Part shown: positions 8,548 through 16,288 of the stretch, one piece after another | Layout of the letters: each line of letters opens with the position of its first letter | How positions within the stretch are numbered: the first letter of the stretch is position 1 | Assembly (NCBI RefSeq): GCF_009707865.1 | Contig: NZ_WMBA01000003.1 | Location: 62,001 to 126,000, forward strand | Length of the DNA stretch: 64,000 nt | Direction: 5' to 3' | Origin: Amycolatopsis pithecellobii | GTDB lineage: Bacteria; Actinomycetota; Actinomycetes; Mycobacteriales; Pseudonocardiaceae | The notes under the pieces: model-generated | What the model saw: the letters and a program-made list of their open reading frames with translations, nothing else | What the model was told of the DNA's origin: nothing | Databases searched by the model: none | Translations under genes and position numbers: made by a program

Positions 8548-9243
8548 TTGCCTACCGCCCTGGTGACCGGTGCCAATCGCGGACTCGGCTTCGAAACGGC
8601 GCGGCAGCTCGCCGCCGCCGGGTTCGACGTCTATGTCGCCGCTCGTGACGCAAGTAAAGCCGCCAGTGCGGCGGAAAAGCTGGGAGCGTGGCCGCTCACC
8701 CTCGACGTCACCGACGACGACTCCGTGGCAGCGGCGGCAGCGCTCGTCGGGCGGGAACAGGGCCGCCTTGACGTGCTCGTCAACAACGCCGCCATCAGGC
8801 CGGAGCTGAAGCCCGTGGCCGAGGTGACCGCCGCCGAAGCGCGGAGGGTCTTCGACACCAACGTCACCGGCGTGATCCGGGTGATGCACGCTTTCCTGCC
8901 CCTGCTGGAAAAGTCCGGGCACGGCGTCGTCGTCAACGTCGGCAGTGGCACCGGTTCTTTCGGCCGCGTCCACGACCCGGCGCGGAAAGAGTCCAAGCTC
9001 GTCGAACTTCCTTACATCACCTCGAAAGCGGCGCTGTCGATGCTCACCGTGCAGTACGCCAAGGCACATCCGGCGCTCAGGATCAACATCGTCGACCCCG
9101 GGCCCACCGCGACCGGCATGAATTCGCTCCCCGGTGTGCAGCCCGTCGAGGCCGGTGCCGCGCCGATCGTGCGGGCCGCGCGGTTCACCCCGGCGGATCC
9201 CACCGGCAGCTTCCTCGACGCGGCCGGTGTCTCTCCGTGGTGA
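8548..9243 (+). CDS. SDR oxidoreductase
   Basis: 231 aa with TGANRGLG at residue 7, NNAA near 85, and a catalytic YITSK near 155. The start is TTG 8548: AAAGGG lies seven bases upstream, the only nearby ATG (8541) is out of frame, and the cofactor loop is only six residues in, as is normal for SDRs. It probably belongs to the marR transcription unit. The substrate is not predictable. Confidence 0.8.
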   Translation: MPTALVTGANRGLGFETARQLAAAGFDVYVAARDASKAASAAEKLGAWPLTLDVTDDDSVAAAAALVGREQGRLDVLVNNAAIRPELKPVAEVTAAEARRVFDTNVTGVIRVMHAFLPLLEKSGHGVVVNVGSGTGSFGRVHDPARKESKLVELPYITSKAALSMLTVQYAKAHPALRINIVDPGPTATGMNSLPGVQPVEAGAAPIVRAARFTPADPTGSFLDAAGVSPW

Positions 9244-9267
9244 GATAAGGCAGGCCGCGCCTTTATC
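9244..9267. terminator. Possible hairpin between convergent genes
   Basis: GATAAGGC pairs with GCCTTTATC with one bulged base, directly after the SDR stop and overlapping the end of the opposing dienelactone hydrolase. There is no strong U tract, so termination activity is uncertain. Confidence 0.3.
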
Positions 9268-9958
9268 CCGTTGTCGGCAAGTGCTTGTCGAGGAACGCGA
9301 ACGTGCGTTCCCACGCGAGGGCGGCCGCGTCGGAGTCGTACCTGGCGGGGCGCGCATCGCAGGCGAAAGCATGTCCCGAGCCGGGGTAGACGTGCTGTTC
9401 CGCGGGGACAGGGAGGCGAGCAAGCGCGGCGTCGATCGCGGCGACCTGGTCCGCCGGGATCGTCGGATCTTCCGACCCGACGTGCACCAGGATCGGCGCG
9501 TCGAGCCGGCCCGCCCGGTCGAGGACGGCGTGCGGGCCGGCCGCGATGCCCGGACCGTAGAACACCACCGTGCCCGCCAGACTGTCGATCGCCGTGGCGG
9601 CGGTGAACGCGGCCCGCCCGCCGAAGCAGAATCCGACGACGGCGACCCGTTCGGCGGGGATCCCGTCCCGCTCGGCGAGGTCCGCTACGACGGCCCGCAC
9701 GTCGGTGACGATCGCGTCGACGCCGATGGCGCCGATCAGCGGCATCGCCTCGGCGTGCTGCTCGTAGCCGAGCACGCCGATTCCGTTGCGGTGAAAGAGA
9801 TCGGGGGCGCACGCGAGGTAGCCGCGTGCGGCGATGCGCCGGGTGACGTCCCGGATGTGGTCGTTCACCCCGAACGCCTCCTGCAGGACGATCACGGCGG
9901 CATCCGCGCCGGCACCCGCCCGGTAGACGTTCATGGGCCCGTCGGCCGTCTCGATCAT
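9263..9958 (-). CDS. Dienelactone hydrolase-family protein
   Basis: 231 aa alpha/beta hydrolase with the DLH nucleophile elbow GFCFGG (Cys), the acid in HVGSEDPTIP, and histidine in GSGHAF, giving the Cys-Asp-His triad. Carboxymethylenebutenolidases hydrolyse lactones from halogenated or substituted catechol cleavage, but many members act on other esters. It starts 12 bp after the pita-bread protein gene ends, so the two form an operon driven from the GTATAC-box region at 11265-11387. This places it in the gentisate regulon. Confidence 0.85.
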   Translation of the reverse strand: MIETADGPMNVYRAGAGADAAVIVLQEAFGVNDHIRDVTRRIAARGYLACAPDLFHRNGIGVLGYEQHAEAMPLIGAIGVDAIVTDVRAVVADLAERDGIPAERVAVVGFCFGGRAAFTAATAIDSLAGTVVFYGPGIAAGPHAVLDRAGRLDAPILVHVGSEDPTIPADQVAAIDAALARLPVPAEQHVYPGSGHAFACDARPARYDSDAAALAWERTFAFLDKHLPTTG

Positions 9959-9970
9959 TGGTGCCTTCCT

Positions 9971-11221
9971 TCAGTTCCCGTCAATGACGATCAGTTCCCG
10001 CTTTCGCGTGCCGAGCCGGCGCGCGCCCGTGTCCGTGACGACGATCGTGTCGCCCCACGTGACGTCGTACTGCCGCGCGAATTCCACCGGCGCTTCCGGT
10101 ACTTGCAGGAAAGGTTTCAGCACGAACGTCGTGTTGGCGACGATCGGTTCGCCGGGCACGTGGGACTTGTCCAGGCCCGGTACGAAAAGCGGGCCGTCGT
10201 TGCCCAGCCCGCGTCCGTGCAGCAACGGGAACATCGTCCCGTCGCCGCTCCCCGCGGCGGCTTCCACGGCGGCGAGGACGTCGCCCCACAGCACACCGGG
10301 TCGCAGCACGGCCAGCGCCGCGTCGAAGGCGGCCGCGTTGCGGTCGAAGATCTCCCGGGCCCTGGCGCACGGCGGGCCGATCACCATGGGTTGCGCGACC
10401 TGCGCCTGGTAGCCGCGAATCTCGGGCATCAGTTCGGTGGAGACGTACGTGCCGCGTTCCAGCAGTCCCGGCGGTGTCGTGACATACCGGTGCCGTGCCT
10501 CGCCCCAGGATCCCGGTGCCCACGCCACTTGCAGTGCGTCCGCGCCGGCCCGCACCTGTGCCAGCAGCATCTGGCCGAAGACCTCTGCCTGCGGCACGCC
10601 GACGCCCGCTGTCGCCGACATCGCCGCCACCGACGCTTCGCCCAGCCGGACACTGGCGGCCAGCCGGGCGACCTCCTCGTCGCCCTTGACGTACCGGGCG
10701 CGACCGAGCAGGCCGGTGCCGTTCACGATGTGCTCGGGGCCGACGGCTTCGGCGATGGTGCGGACGGTGGTGTAGACGGCGTAACCGTCGGGTTGCCGCA
10801 CGGACGACAGCCCGTCGCCGCCAAGGCCGGCGATCGCCGTGCGCCGGCCGACCAGGCCGCGGTTGCGCAGCACATCTGCTGTCGTCCTGCCGTACTCGAC
10901 AGCGCTGGAGCCGCGCTCGGTCGCGCTCATGCTGTCTTCGATCCAGAGCCGTTGCCGGGCGGCGAAATTGCTCGACTCACCGCCGAGGATGAGGATCGGG
11001 TCGCCGTCACGCGGGAAGATCGTCACCCCGGCCGTGTCCGCGATGTAGAGCGAGTCGGACGTGATCGACTCCGGCAGGACGATGAGCAGTTCCACGCCGT
11101 CGGCGTCCATCAGCTCCCGCAGTCGCGCCCACCGTCGATCGCGTTCTTCCCGTGAGAACATCGGCTCGTTGATCGGCGCCGGAATCCCGAGGATGCCCTG
11201 CACTCCGCGTATTCCTTGCAT
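9971..11221 (-). CDS. M24 (pita-bread) family protein without canonical metal ligands
   Basis: 416 aa with the creatinase/aminopeptidase P two-domain layout: an N-terminal domain (about 1-180) and a C-terminal pita-bread domain. Where active metallopeptidases have two Asp in the D...D region, this protein reads STELMPEIRGYQAQVAQP; the final Glu positions also appear replaced (VLKPF, VTDTG). A histidine is kept in LLHGRGLG. Metal-free creatinase works without bound metal, so an amidinohydrolase-like or other hydrolytic role is possible. It heads the minus-strand operon with the dienelactone hydrolase and is divergent from the MHS transporter across two GTATAC boxes. Confidence 0.75.
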   Translation of the reverse strand: MQGIRGVQGILGIPAPINEPMFSREERDRRWARLRELMDADGVELLIVLPESITSDSLYIADTAGVTIFPRDGDPILILGGESSNFAARQRLWIEDSMSATERGSSAVEYGRTTADVLRNRGLVGRRTAIAGLGGDGLSSVRQPDGYAVYTTVRTIAEAVGPEHIVNGTGLLGRARYVKGDEEVARLAASVRLGEASVAAMSATAGVGVPQAEVFGQMLLAQVRAGADALQVAWAPGSWGEARHRYVTTPPGLLERGTYVSTELMPEIRGYQAQVAQPMVIGPPCARAREIFDRNAAAFDAALAVLRPGVLWGDVLAAVEAAAGSGDGTMFPLLHGRGLGNDGPLFVPGLDKSHVPGEPIVANTTFVLKPFLQVPEAPVEFARQYDVTWGDTIVVTDTGARRLGTRKRELIVIDGN

Positions 11222-11264
11222 ACGGTTTGGTCTCCTTGACGAACGCGACGCTTCGCTGATGCTG

Positions 11265-11283
11265 AACTAGTTTGTATACGGAT
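11265..11283. promoter_or_regulatory. GTATAC box A
   Basis: AACTAGTTTGTATACGGAT: left half-site AACTAGT, two bases, core GTATAC. The right half is degenerate. The same 19-base pattern, differing at one base, recurs inverted at box D (19618-19636). It lies 44 bp upstream of the M24-like gene start. Confidence 0.7.
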
Positions 11284-11363
11284 GTGATTGACCATAGCTT
11301 TCGCTGGAAAGCCGGTCAACTCACTATTGCTTGCCATGTTCAGGTCGGGTAGCGTGACACGGC

Positions 11364-11387
11364 AACTAGTCCGTATACCAACGAGTT
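11364..11387. promoter_or_regulatory. GTATAC box B, full dyad
   Basis: A 24-bp dyad centred on GTATAC (11373-11378). Half-sites AACT-n-GT and AC-n-AGTT are symmetrical at every conserved base and separated from the core by two variable bases on each side. It lies 19 bp upstream of the MHS transporter start. It is the most complete copy of the motif and probably the best operator of the tandem MarR. Confidence 0.75.
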
Positions 11388-11405
11388 AGTCCGGAAAGGC
11401 TCGTC

Positions 11406-12812
11406 ATGGGCACTGCAGCGCCAACGGCTGTCGCGCAGAAACGCAACGTGCGAACAGCGGCCGCCTCGGGATTCTTCGGTACCACTCTCGAGTACTACGA
11501 CTTTCTGATCTACGGGACCGCCGCCGCACTGTTCTTCGGCAAGATCTTCTTCCCCGATCCTGCGCTGGGCACGTTGCTGGCGCTGGGTACCTTCGGCGTC
11601 GCCTACGTCGCCCGCCCGTTCGGGGCCGTGGTGTGGGGCCACCTCGGGGACAAGTTCGGCCGCAAGAAGATCCTGCTCGCGATCCTGCTCACCATGGGCG
11701 TCGCCACGTTCCTGGTGGGCTGCATTCCGAGCTATACGGCCATCGGCGCGGCCTCCCCGGTGATCCTGGTGGTGCTCCGCATCATCCAGGGGCTGTCCGC
11801 GGGCGGTGAGCAGACCGGGTCGGCGCTGATCGCCTTCGAGCACGCGCCGGATCGCAAGCGTGCCTTTTACACCAGCTGGACGCAAAGTGGATCGCAGTTC
11901 GGGAATTTCGTGGCCAGTGTGGTGTTCCTGCCGCTGACCGCGCTGCTGCCGAAGGACGCGATGCTCGCCTGGGGATGGCGGATTCCGTTCTGGCTGAGCG
12001 CATTGATCATCGCGATGACGTTCGTGCTGCGGCGCAAGCTCGTCGAGCCGGAGTCCGGCAAGCAGCCGCAGGCGGCGGCGAGGGCCACGGTCCCGCTCGT
12101 CGAGGTGTTCCGCGACCATTGGCGCGCGGTGCTTCGCGTGGTGGTGGGCGGGTTGTGCATCTCGCCGGCCGGTCTGGTCTACGTCTTCGGCTTGTCCTAT
12201 GGCACCAACGTGATCGGGCTGAGCAGGTCGCCGATGCTGATCCTGGTCGCGGGCTCCGCGCTCGGCATGGGCATCACGATCCCGTTCTTCGCGATCCTGT
12301 CCGACCGGATCGGCCGCAAACCCGTGTTCGTCATCGGGCTGGCCGGCTGCATGGCACTGATCCCGGTATGGCTGGGTGCGGTCCACGCGGGCAACTGGAC
12401 GGTGATCTTCCTGGCCGGGTTCGCCCTCATGGACATTTTCCTGGCGATGCCGACAGCCATTCTTCTCGCCGCTTTCCTGGAACTGTTCCCCTCGCATATC
12501 CGGTTCTCCGGGATGGCGATCGGTTTCATGCTGGGCATCGTGCTCACCGGTCTGCTCCCCGCCATCGCCCAGTCCTTCGTCCAAGACGACCCCGGCAACT
12601 GGGGACAGGTCGCCTGGTTGTTCGCAGGCCTGCTTTTCGCCGCCGGGGTGGCGGTGCTGGCCGGCCCGGAAACCTACCGCGTACCGACCCGCGAACTGGG
12701 AGGTGGCTTGGCCGAGCCCTTCCCGACCGCACCTCAGGGGAACGTGACGCAAGCCGGCCACAAGTACGTGACCAAGCCGGACCGTACTTCCACAACGGGA
12801 CCAACCCCATAA
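11406..12812 (+). CDS. MHS-family MFS transporter (aromatic/metabolite:H+ symporter-like)
   Basis: 468 aa with twelve hydrophobic segments and signatures of the metabolite:H+ symporter family (ShiA, ProP, KgtP relatives): GTTLEYYDFLIYG in helix 1, GHLGDKFGRKK in loop 2-3, RIIQGLSAGGEQTG, and SDRIGRKP in loop 8-9. It likely imports the aromatic or carboxylate substrate of the cluster. AAAGG lies seven bases before ATG 11406. It is divergent from the M24-like gene and directly behind GTATAC box B; the DDN-like gene follows after 25 bp. Confidence 0.85.
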   Translation: MGTAAPTAVAQKRNVRTAAASGFFGTTLEYYDFLIYGTAAALFFGKIFFPDPALGTLLALGTFGVAYVARPFGAVVWGHLGDKFGRKKILLAILLTMGVATFLVGCIPSYTAIGAASPVILVVLRIIQGLSAGGEQTGSALIAFEHAPDRKRAFYTSWTQSGSQFGNFVASVVFLPLTALLPKDAMLAWGWRIPFWLSALIIAMTFVLRRKLVEPESGKQPQAAARATVPLVEVFRDHWRAVLRVVVGGLCISPAGLVYVFGLSYGTNVIGLSRSPMLILVAGSALGMGITIPFFAILSDRIGRKPVFVIGLAGCMALIPVWLGAVHAGNWTVIFLAGFALMDIFLAMPTAILLAAFLELFPSHIRFSGMAIGFMLGIVLTGLLPAIAQSFVQDDPGNWGQVAWLFAGLLFAAGVAVLAGPETYRVPTRELGGGLAEPFPTAPQGNVTQAGHKYVTKPDRTSTTGPTP

Positions 12813-12837
12813 ATCCGGGGAGGCGGAGGAGCGTTTC

Positions 12838-13296
12838 ATGACCAAGCAGCTTCGGGATGTGAAGGACCACAAGGACCTGGTGCACGTGCCCAATCTGAAC
12901 GAGCAGGTCATCGACGACTTCCGGGCGAACCAGGGGCGGGTCGGCGGGCCGTATGAGGGTGCCCGGATCATGCTCGTGCACCATGTGGGCGCGAAGACCG
13001 GCGCCCGGCGCGTGACTCCGATGTCGTACTTCCCCCAGGAGGACGGGAGCATGGTCGTGGTCGCCTCCAACCGGGGGGCGAGCACGAATCCCGCCTGGTA
13101 CGTCAACCTGATGGCCCGCCCGCGGACCGATGTCGAGGTCGGTGCCGAGACGTTTTCCGTTGTGGTCGAGGAGATCACCGGGACAGAGCGGGATGCGGTG
13201 TGGGCGGACGTCGTGGCGGTCATCCCCGCCGTGCTCGACTATCAGAAGAAGACGAACCGGACGATCCCACTGCTGCGGCTCACCAGGGTGGACTGA
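12838..13296 (+). CDS. DDN-like F420/flavin-dependent nitroreductase-family protein
   Basis: 152 aa with the split-beta-barrel DDN pattern typical of actinobacteria: HHVGAKTGARRVTPMSYF and NRGASTNPAWYVNLMARP. These proteins bind deazaflavin F420 or related flavins and reduce quinones and other acceptors. GGAGGCGGAGG precedes ATG 12838. Its place behind the transporter and before the double-MarR gene suggests a protective quinone-reductase role, or a reductive step, during hydroxylated-aromatic catabolism; that is inference. Confidence 0.8.
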   Translation: MTKQLRDVKDHKDLVHVPNLNEQVIDDFRANQGRVGGPYEGARIMLVHHVGAKTGARRVTPMSYFPQEDGSMVVVASNRGASTNPAWYVNLMARPRTDVEVGAETFSVVVEEITGTERDAVWADVVAVIPAVLDYQKKTNRTIPLLRLTRVD

Positions 13297-13305
13297 CGTC
13301 GTCGC

Positions 13306-13330
13306 CACTCGTGGGTATACGGAGCATATG
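13306..13330. promoter_or_regulatory. GTATAC box E, upstream of tandem marR
   Basis: ACT-c-GT, two G, then GTATAC at 13315-13320, matching the left half of box B. The right half is weak. It sits 45 bp upstream of the double-MarR start and suggests autoregulation. Confidence 0.55.
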
Positions 13331-13365
13331 CTCGGGGTGCACGCACGTGGAGAGGAGCGCTGCCA

Positions 13366-14292
13366 GTGACGGCCCGAGGTGTTGACCGGCCACCGGATGA
13401 CGTGATCAAGCCGCTGGCGTCGACTCCCGGCTATCTCATCCGGCGTGCCCAGACCGTGCACAACGCGTTATGGGGCGAGCTGGTGCCGGGGGAGCTGACC
13501 GGGCCTCAGTATGCGGTGCTGTCGGTGCTTGCGGCGTTCCCCCACGCCGATCAGCAGCAGGTCGCCACGTTGGCGTCACTGGACAAGTCATCGGCGGCGG
13601 ATGTGGTGGCCCGGTTGGTCCGCAAGGCCTGGATCGACCGGGACCGCAACCCCGAGGACGGCCGCCGCTATCTGCTGTCGCTGACCTCGGCGGCGGCCAT
13701 CGCACTGTCGTCGATCACCCCCAAGGTCATTGCCGTGCAGGAGGCCCTGCTCGCCCCGATATCGGCGGCACGGCGCGCTACTTTCGCGAACCGGCTGGCC
13801 ACCGTCGCCCGATTCTCGGACAGTGAGCTGTGGTTGGGACAGCAGAGCGCTTACCCGGCTCTCGAGCTGACGGCGCCCGGTCACCTGATTCGCCGCGCCC
13901 AGCAGGTGCACACCGCCTACTGGGCCGAGGTCATGGACGGGCAGCTGACCGGCCCGCAGTACGCGGTCCTGCACGCGATCAACCGGTGGCCGGGGATCAA
14001 CCAGCGCAGGCTGGGGGAGCTGGCGGCGCTGGACAAGTCCACGACGACGGACATCGTGAACAGGCTCGCCGGAAAAGGGTGGATCCACCGCGAGCAGGAT
14101 CCGGACGACGGGCGCGGCCGGATCCTCAACCTGACCCGTGACGCGATGACCTGGCTCGTCGACATCCACCCGAAGGTCGGCCTGGTCCAGCAGCGCCTGC
14201 TCGAAGCACTGCGCCCCGACGACCGCGCGAGCTTCGTCCGTGACCTCGCGCGGATGGCGTTCCAGGGCAAACCCCCGGACGCCGCGACCTAA
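13366..14292 (+). CDS. Tandem (double-domain) MarR-family regulator
   Basis: 308 aa made of two MarR units in one chain. PGYLIRRAQTVHNALWGEL at about residue 23 is repeated as PGHLIRRAQQVHTAYWAEV at about residue 168; both are followed by LTGPQYAVL and a complete winged helix (LASLDKSSAADVVARLVRKAW and LAALDKSTTTDIVNRLAGKGW). Normal MarR proteins are about 150 aa and dimerise; here one chain has both halves and can act as a built-in pseudo-dimer. GTG 13366 has GGAGAGGAG upstream. It lies inside the gentisate block and has a GTATAC box in its promoter, so it is the likely controller of boxes A-E. Confidence 0.88.
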   Translation: MTARGVDRPPDDVIKPLASTPGYLIRRAQTVHNALWGELVPGELTGPQYAVLSVLAAFPHADQQQVATLASLDKSSAADVVARLVRKAWIDRDRNPEDGRRYLLSLTSAAAIALSSITPKVIAVQEALLAPISAARRATFANRLATVARFSDSELWLGQQSAYPALELTAPGHLIRRAQQVHTAYWAEVMDGQLTGPQYAVLHAINRWPGINQRRLGELAALDKSTTTDIVNRLAGKGWIHREQDPDDGRGRILNLTRDAMTWLVDIHPKVGLVQQRLLEALRPDDRASFVRDLARMAFQGKPPDAAT

Positions 14293-14294
14293 AC

Positions 14295-15635
14295 TCAGGG
14301 AAGCCGGATCACGCCGGTCTCGCCTTCGATCGTGATCTTCGTGCCGAACGGTTCGGACAGCCGCTGCAGCCGGTGCAGGATCTTGAGCGCGTCCTCGGGC
14401 GACGGCGTTTCCGGGAAACCGCGGTCGGCCAGCCTGCGTTGCTGCCCGAGATCCACCGGATGGAGCCGGAGCTCCGTCAGGTTGTTGTCCCGGAAGCGGG
14501 ATTCGGCGATCACACTCTGATAGACCGTGCTGTCACCCGCGTAGTACGACCACCACTGCTCCCAGTATTCGGCGGCTGTCTGCCGCTTGGCGTCGAAGCC
14601 CTCGGGAGCCGCGTCAGGCAACAGGTCCACCTGTTCGAAACCGCCGAACAGGTCGCCGAGCGAATAGAAAATCGGGCGGCCGCGGTAGATTTCGATGCCC
14701 AGCAACACATGCGGACCGTGGCCGACGACGGCATCCGCACCGTTGTCGATGGCTGCCCTCGCCATGGTGCGCAGGAACTCGGGCGGTTCCTGACTCGGCC
14801 AGGCACTCCCGTCGCCGCTGAGTACCGGATCCGCGGAGCTGGGTTCCTCGTGGTTGTGCACCGAAACCACGACGAAGTTCGCCCGCTGCTTGGCTTCGCG
14901 GATGCTGCGCAGGATATCGATCTCGTCGTCGGGGTTGATCCGGAAGACGGTGCCGGGTTCGTCGCCGACGCGGAACCAGTTCCCCCGGAACCGTAACTCG
15001 TCGCCGTCCGGCGCCGCACCGAACCGGTATCCGCCCGCACTGTGCTGCGCTTCGATCTCCCGCAGTACCTGGAACTGCTCGCGGCTGACGATGTCGATCG
15101 GGGTGGTGTGCAGCGCGCTCACCCCGGGCACGGGCGGGGCGATCCCGAACGGATCCATCGCGGCGTCGCTCTCGCGGAACGTCGCGGTGAACGCGACCAG
15201 CGCGACCCGTCCCTTCGGCGTCGCGAAGAAGGCCGGTGCCCGCGCGGCCGAGCGCGTCTCACCGAAGCCCGCGGATCGGATGCCCGCCGCGTCGAGCAGG
15301 CGAATCGTTTCGCGCGCCCCTTTCGGCCCCCAGTCGCCCGTGTGGTTGTTCGCGAAGCCGACCATGTCGAAACCCCAGTCCTTCAGGAACCGGGGGAGTT
15401 CGACCGGGACGGACACCAGTGGCCAGCCGGCGCCGCCGCCGACCGGTTCATGCCCGGGTGCGCGCAGATCGATGGCCGGACCCTCGAAATTGGCCATCGT
15501 CACGTCGGCGGACCGGAGCACACGCACGAGATCCCGGTTGCGGCCATGGACCGACACCGCGCCCGGCGCGAGGAGGTCGCCCGCGGCCGCCAAGGTGAAA
15601 TCGTCATCGACGTTGGTCGCGATGGACGGTGTCAT
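14295..15635 (-). CDS. CapA-family (PGA_cap) metallophosphatase-like protein, no signal peptide
   Basis: 446 aa with CapA/YwtB motifs: FTLAAAGDLLAPG near residue 15, MANFEGP near 48, GFANNHTGDWG near 95, VVVSVHNHEEP, DAVVGHGPHVLLGIEIYRGRPIFYSLGDL. CapA proteins of poly-gamma-glutamate capsule systems are membrane anchored or exported; this one has no signal peptide or membrane helix and is the last gene of the gentisate operon, 13 bp after the SnoaL-like gene. A cytoplasmic calcineurin-like hydrolase acting on a pathway compound is more likely than capsule synthesis. The reaction is unknown. Confidence 0.8.
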   Translation of the reverse strand: MTPSIATNVDDDFTLAAAGDLLAPGAVSVHGRNRDLVRVLRSADVTMANFEGPAIDLRAPGHEPVGGGAGWPLVSVPVELPRFLKDWGFDMVGFANNHTGDWGPKGARETIRLLDAAGIRSAGFGETRSAARAPAFFATPKGRVALVAFTATFRESDAAMDPFGIAPPVPGVSALHTTPIDIVSREQFQVLREIEAQHSAGGYRFGAAPDGDELRFRGNWFRVGDEPGTVFRINPDDEIDILRSIREAKQRANFVVVSVHNHEEPSSADPVLSGDGSAWPSQEPPEFLRTMARAAIDNGADAVVGHGPHVLLGIEIYRGRPIFYSLGDLFGGFEQVDLLPDAAPEGFDAKRQTAAEYWEQWWSYYAGDSTVYQSVIAESRFRDNNLTELRLHPVDLGQQRRLADRGFPETPSPEDALKILHRLQRLSEPFGTKITIEGETGVIRLP

Positions 15636-15648
15636 GGTGAGACCTCTT

Positions 15649-16284
15649 TCAGGAGAAGAACCAGTGCCGCTGCTCGGAGAACAGCGCCTCGATCAGGTCA
15701 GGCCGGTCGGCGCCGGGCAGGTCCGGTGCGACGGGATGACCCATGTCGCGCAGCAGCACCGCCAGGTGCCGGTAGCTGGGGCGCTGGTCGTGCACCGACC
15801 CGGGAAGGGCCAGTGGTGCGCCGGGCTCGACGGCCGAGATGTTGTCCCGGAAATAGATCATGTCCATCCCCGCGATCAGCCAGCGATCAGCGAGCCGTTC
15901 GGCGCGCCAGCACAGCCGCCCACGGCTGACGACGTCCACGGGCACGTCCTCCAGCGTTCCCCGGATGTGGACCGCGCAACCCGTGTCGGCCAGCGCGCGA
16001 TTCTCACGCACCACAACGGAAATCGCGCCGATCTCGTGGAACGACGGGCTTCCGCCACGGGCGCTGCGGGCGCGGGCACTTTCGACGAAATCGGCGCCAC
16101 TGCCTTGGAACCACGACACGGAGACCCGCGCATCGGGCGCGAACGCCGAGGCCATCAGCTCCCACTGCCCGAGGTCCTTGGCGGTCCGTTCGGCAAGCAG
16201 AACCGTGCGTACCGCGCCAGCCTCCGCCTCCAGACCCGTCTGGTCCGGGAGCCGTGGGTCGAGCAAGACCGCTGTCGTGCACAT
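15649..16284 (-). CDS. SnoaL-like protein with C-terminal extension
   Basis: 211 aa from ATG 16284 (MCTTAVLLDPRLPDQTGL), four bases after the FAH-family stop. The NTF2-like fold is seen in AVRTVLLAERTAKDLGQWELMA, DARVSVSWFQG and FHEIGAISVVVRENRA; the last 45 residues extend beyond a standard SnoaL domain. Similar proteins occur in aromatic-degradation operons, with roles as isomerases or accessory proteins. Tight packing in the gentisate operon suggests it acts on an intermediate, possibly supplying the isomerase step that is otherwise missing; this is a guess. Confidence 0.75.
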   Translation of the reverse strand: MCTTAVLLDPRLPDQTGLEAEAGAVRTVLLAERTAKDLGQWELMASAFAPDARVSVSWFQGSGADFVESARARSARGGSPSFHEIGAISVVVRENRALADTGCAVHIRGTLEDVPVDVVSRGRLCWRAERLADRWLIAGMDMIYFRDNISAVEPGAPLALPGSVHDQRPSYRHLAVLLRDMGHPVAPDLPGADRPDLIEALFSEQRHWFFS

Positions 16285-16288
16285 GGTT

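Noticed and set aside
6583-9243. Polyketide tailoring cluster, suggested by SnoaL-like, SDR and ABM proteins
   Set aside because: No ketosynthase, acyltransferase, cyclase set or carrier protein is present; these families are also common in catabolic operons.
9134-11155. 673-codon plus-strand open frame
   Set aside because: Antisense to the dienelactone hydrolase and M24-like genes, both with clear motifs and sensible starts.
11340-13223. 627-codon minus-strand open frame opposite the MHS transporter and DDN-like genes
   Set aside because: Composition is Arg/Gln/His/Asp rich with no fold or motif, and the plus-strand genes are well-supported families. It is a high-GC antisense shadow.
14295-15635. 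Capsule (poly-gamma-glutamate) biosynthesis locus
   Set aside because: CapA-like protein has no export signal and no CapB or CapC genes are nearby.
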